DNA of 6,208 bases from an uncultured Holophagaceae bacterium (lineage in GTDB: Bacteria > Acidobacteriota > Holophagae > Holophagales > Holophagaceae). The stretch spans positions 1 to 6,208 of the forward strand of contig CAIXHJ010000375.1 in assembly GCA_903919165.1 (NCBI GenBank), read 5' to 3'. Under the pieces are notes generated by a model, which was not told the DNA's origin, did no database searches, and worked only from the letters and a program-made list of their open reading frames with translations. Position 1 is the stretch's first letter. Every line of letters begins with the position of its first letter. Made by a program: the position numbers and the translations under genes. Shown piece by piece: positions 5,046 through 6,208 of this stretch.

Positions 5046-6208
5046 ATGCTCCGTTCCGTGCAGGACCTGATCCGCCGCGGCTGGGCCGCCTTCCGCTTTC
5101 GCCGCCACTGGCCCTGGGTGCTGCTGGCTCTCGGCCTGCCGCTCTCTTTGCCGCCGGTGGAATCCGGTTGCGCAACCGCGCTGGCCTGGGTGGGTGGCCT
5201 GGTCATCCTCCTCCGAGTGTTGCGTTGGATCTGGGACAAGCTGCTTTTCAAGGTTTCGCGGCGGCTCTGGGTGATCCTCGCCCTCATGTCCGTGCTGCCG
5301 GTGGTGGCCCTGGCACTCATGCTCATGGCCTTGAGCTGGCTTGGGCTCGGAGCCCAGGTAAACCGCTCCACCCAGCAGACCCTGACAGCCTGGGAAGAGG
5401 CCCTGAAGGCTGCCAACAGCGAATCCACGGACGCCGCGGCGCTACAAGTTCTCCGCACCTACGGCGGGGCCTGGGTCGAGCATGTCCGCCAGCTGCCCGC
5501 GGGCATTCCCGACACCTTCGTGGGCATGGTCTGGTCGGAAGGCCATGGGCAGGGAGCAGAGGCGTCCCGGAAGAACACGTACCTCCGGGCCGTGCGGAAG
5601 GAACCCACTGGTTACCGGCTCCTTTCGCTCGACCTGGTGGTTCTTGGAGACCGCGCCCAGGCGCTGGCTGGGGGCCAGGAGGTGTTCCAGCTGGCACTTC
5701 GCAAGGAAGGTCGTGAGGGCGAGGGTACCTCGAAGATCACGATCGGCGCGAAGGGTGGGGAGAAGGAGGCGCCCATTCTCGTGGGCCAAGGGGAGATCAT
5801 CGCGACCTGGACCAAGGGGCAGCCCCTTCGGGGGAGGGGGCTCTTCGCGCCCTTCGACCTGCCACCGCTGGCCTTCTCGATCACGGACTGGTCCACCGGT
5901 CACGCCCTGGTGCTCACCGCCACGCCGGAAACAAACCTTTACGACCTGTTCGCGGGGTTCCAGTCCGGCGATCGGCAGGGGTTGTCCGAAGGCACCGTGA
6001 AGGCCATCGTCATTATCGCCCTGGTGCTGCTAGCCCTGACCCTGGCTCAGGCCATGGCGGCCATCCTTGGGCTGGTCCTGGCCTGGTCACTCGGACGGGC
6101 CGTCAACGACCTTCACGGAGGCGTGAAGCGGCTCAGCCTGGGTGATTTTTCGGCGCGCATCCGTCTGCGGGGCAAGGATCAGGTGGCGCAGCTCTCCTTC
6201 GCCTTCAA
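5046..6208 (+). CDS. Membrane sensor protein with HAMP domain (3' end cut off)
   Basis: From ATG at 5046 the frame stays open to the window end (387 codons) with no stop. Hydrophobic segments are predicted at about residues 24-38, 44-61, 74-101 and 319-349. Between the last two lies an extracytoplasmic domain of about 215 residues with no recognised motif. From about 347 a HAMP linker begins, with RAVNDLHGGVKRLSLGDFSARIRLRGKDQVAQLS, split here at residues 351-368 (first helix into the turn) and 369-384 (second helix). The stretch KLLFKVSRRLWVILALMSVLP resembles the segment before the third helix in large bacterial sensor kinases and in SpoIIE-type phosphatases, including those I associate with acidobacteria. 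The output domain is beyond the window, so kinase versus phosphatase is open. The gene starts seven bases after the fabG stop with only a weak GAGTGGG ribosome binding site, which suggests translational coupling. Confidence 0.8.
   Translation, partial: MLRSVQDLIRRGWAAFRFRRHWPWVLLALGLPLSLPPVESGCATALAWVGGLVILLRVLRWIWDKLLFKVSRRLWVILALMSVLPVVALALMLMALSWLGLGAQVNRSTQQTLTAWEEALKAANSESTDAAALQVLRTYGGAWVEHVRQLPAGIPDTFVGMVWSEGHGQGAEASRKNTYLRAVRKEPTGYRLLSLDLVVLGDRAQALAGGQEVFQLALRKEGREGEGTSKITIGAKGGEKEAPILVGQGEIIATWTKGQPLRGRGLFAPFDLPPLAFSITDWSTGHALVLTATPETNLYDLFAGFQSGDRQGLSEGTVKAIVIIALVLLALTLAQAMAAILGLVLAWSLGRAVNDLHGGVKRLSLGDFSARIRLRGKDQVAQLSFAF

Noticed and set aside
5039..6000. Long open frames on both strands over the sensor gene (for example 5039-5716 plus, 5482-6000 plus, 5442-5903 minus)
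   Set aside because: They are rich in Arg, Pro and Gly with no domain pattern, as expected for shadows of a GC-rich gene. The frame from 5046 gives clear membrane helices and a HAMP domain.

Overview
This is a high-GC bacterial window with seven protein-coding genes (two cut by the window edges), one gene remnant, and no RNA gene, CRISPR array or insertion sequence that I can see. The outer-membrane protein type, the small three-cysteine secreted protein and the overall GC and codon style suggest a Gram-negative bacterium, perhaps an acidobacterium of the Holophaga/Geothrix kind. That placement is an impression from remembered protein families, not a proof.

Layout. Positions 1-44 hold the last codons of a rightward gene. 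Its stop codon abuts the stop of a leftward gene (45-473) for a small secreted protein with three cysteines. Upstream of that, also leftward, is a TetR-family repressor (547-1413). A 97-bp divergent promoter region (1414-1510) carries a 15-bp inverted repeat that covers both predicted -10 boxes. Rightward from it run an outer-membrane beta-barrel protein (1511-2167), a DUF2306-type multi-helix membrane protein (2281-2973) and a secreted dienelactone-hydrolase-like alpha/beta hydrolase (3060-4073). All three act in the envelope, lie in one direction with gaps of 113 and 86 bp, and have good ribosome binding sites. I read them as one TetR-controlled envelope module, possibly for handling an ester- or lactone-like compound. 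The substrate is unknown.

Directly after the hydrolase stop codon, 4074-4215 encodes the C-terminal end of a different protein, a beta-lactamase-related serine hydrolase (HGGN...GFS motif). It has no start codon and no upstream portion. This unlabelled remnant suggests that the envelope module, or at least its last gene, was joined to the locus by recombination that removed the front of an older gene.

The right part is fabG (4292-5038), a textbook 3-oxoacyl-ACP reductase with all catalytic residues. Seven bases later comes a large membrane sensor (5046 to the window end) with four predicted membrane segments, an extracytoplasmic domain and the start of a HAMP domain. Its output domain (kinase or phosphatase) lies outside the window.

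The best candidates for something new are the TetR/outer-membrane protein/DUF2306/hydrolase module and the scar at 4074. Neither is a clear-cut novel system on this evidence.
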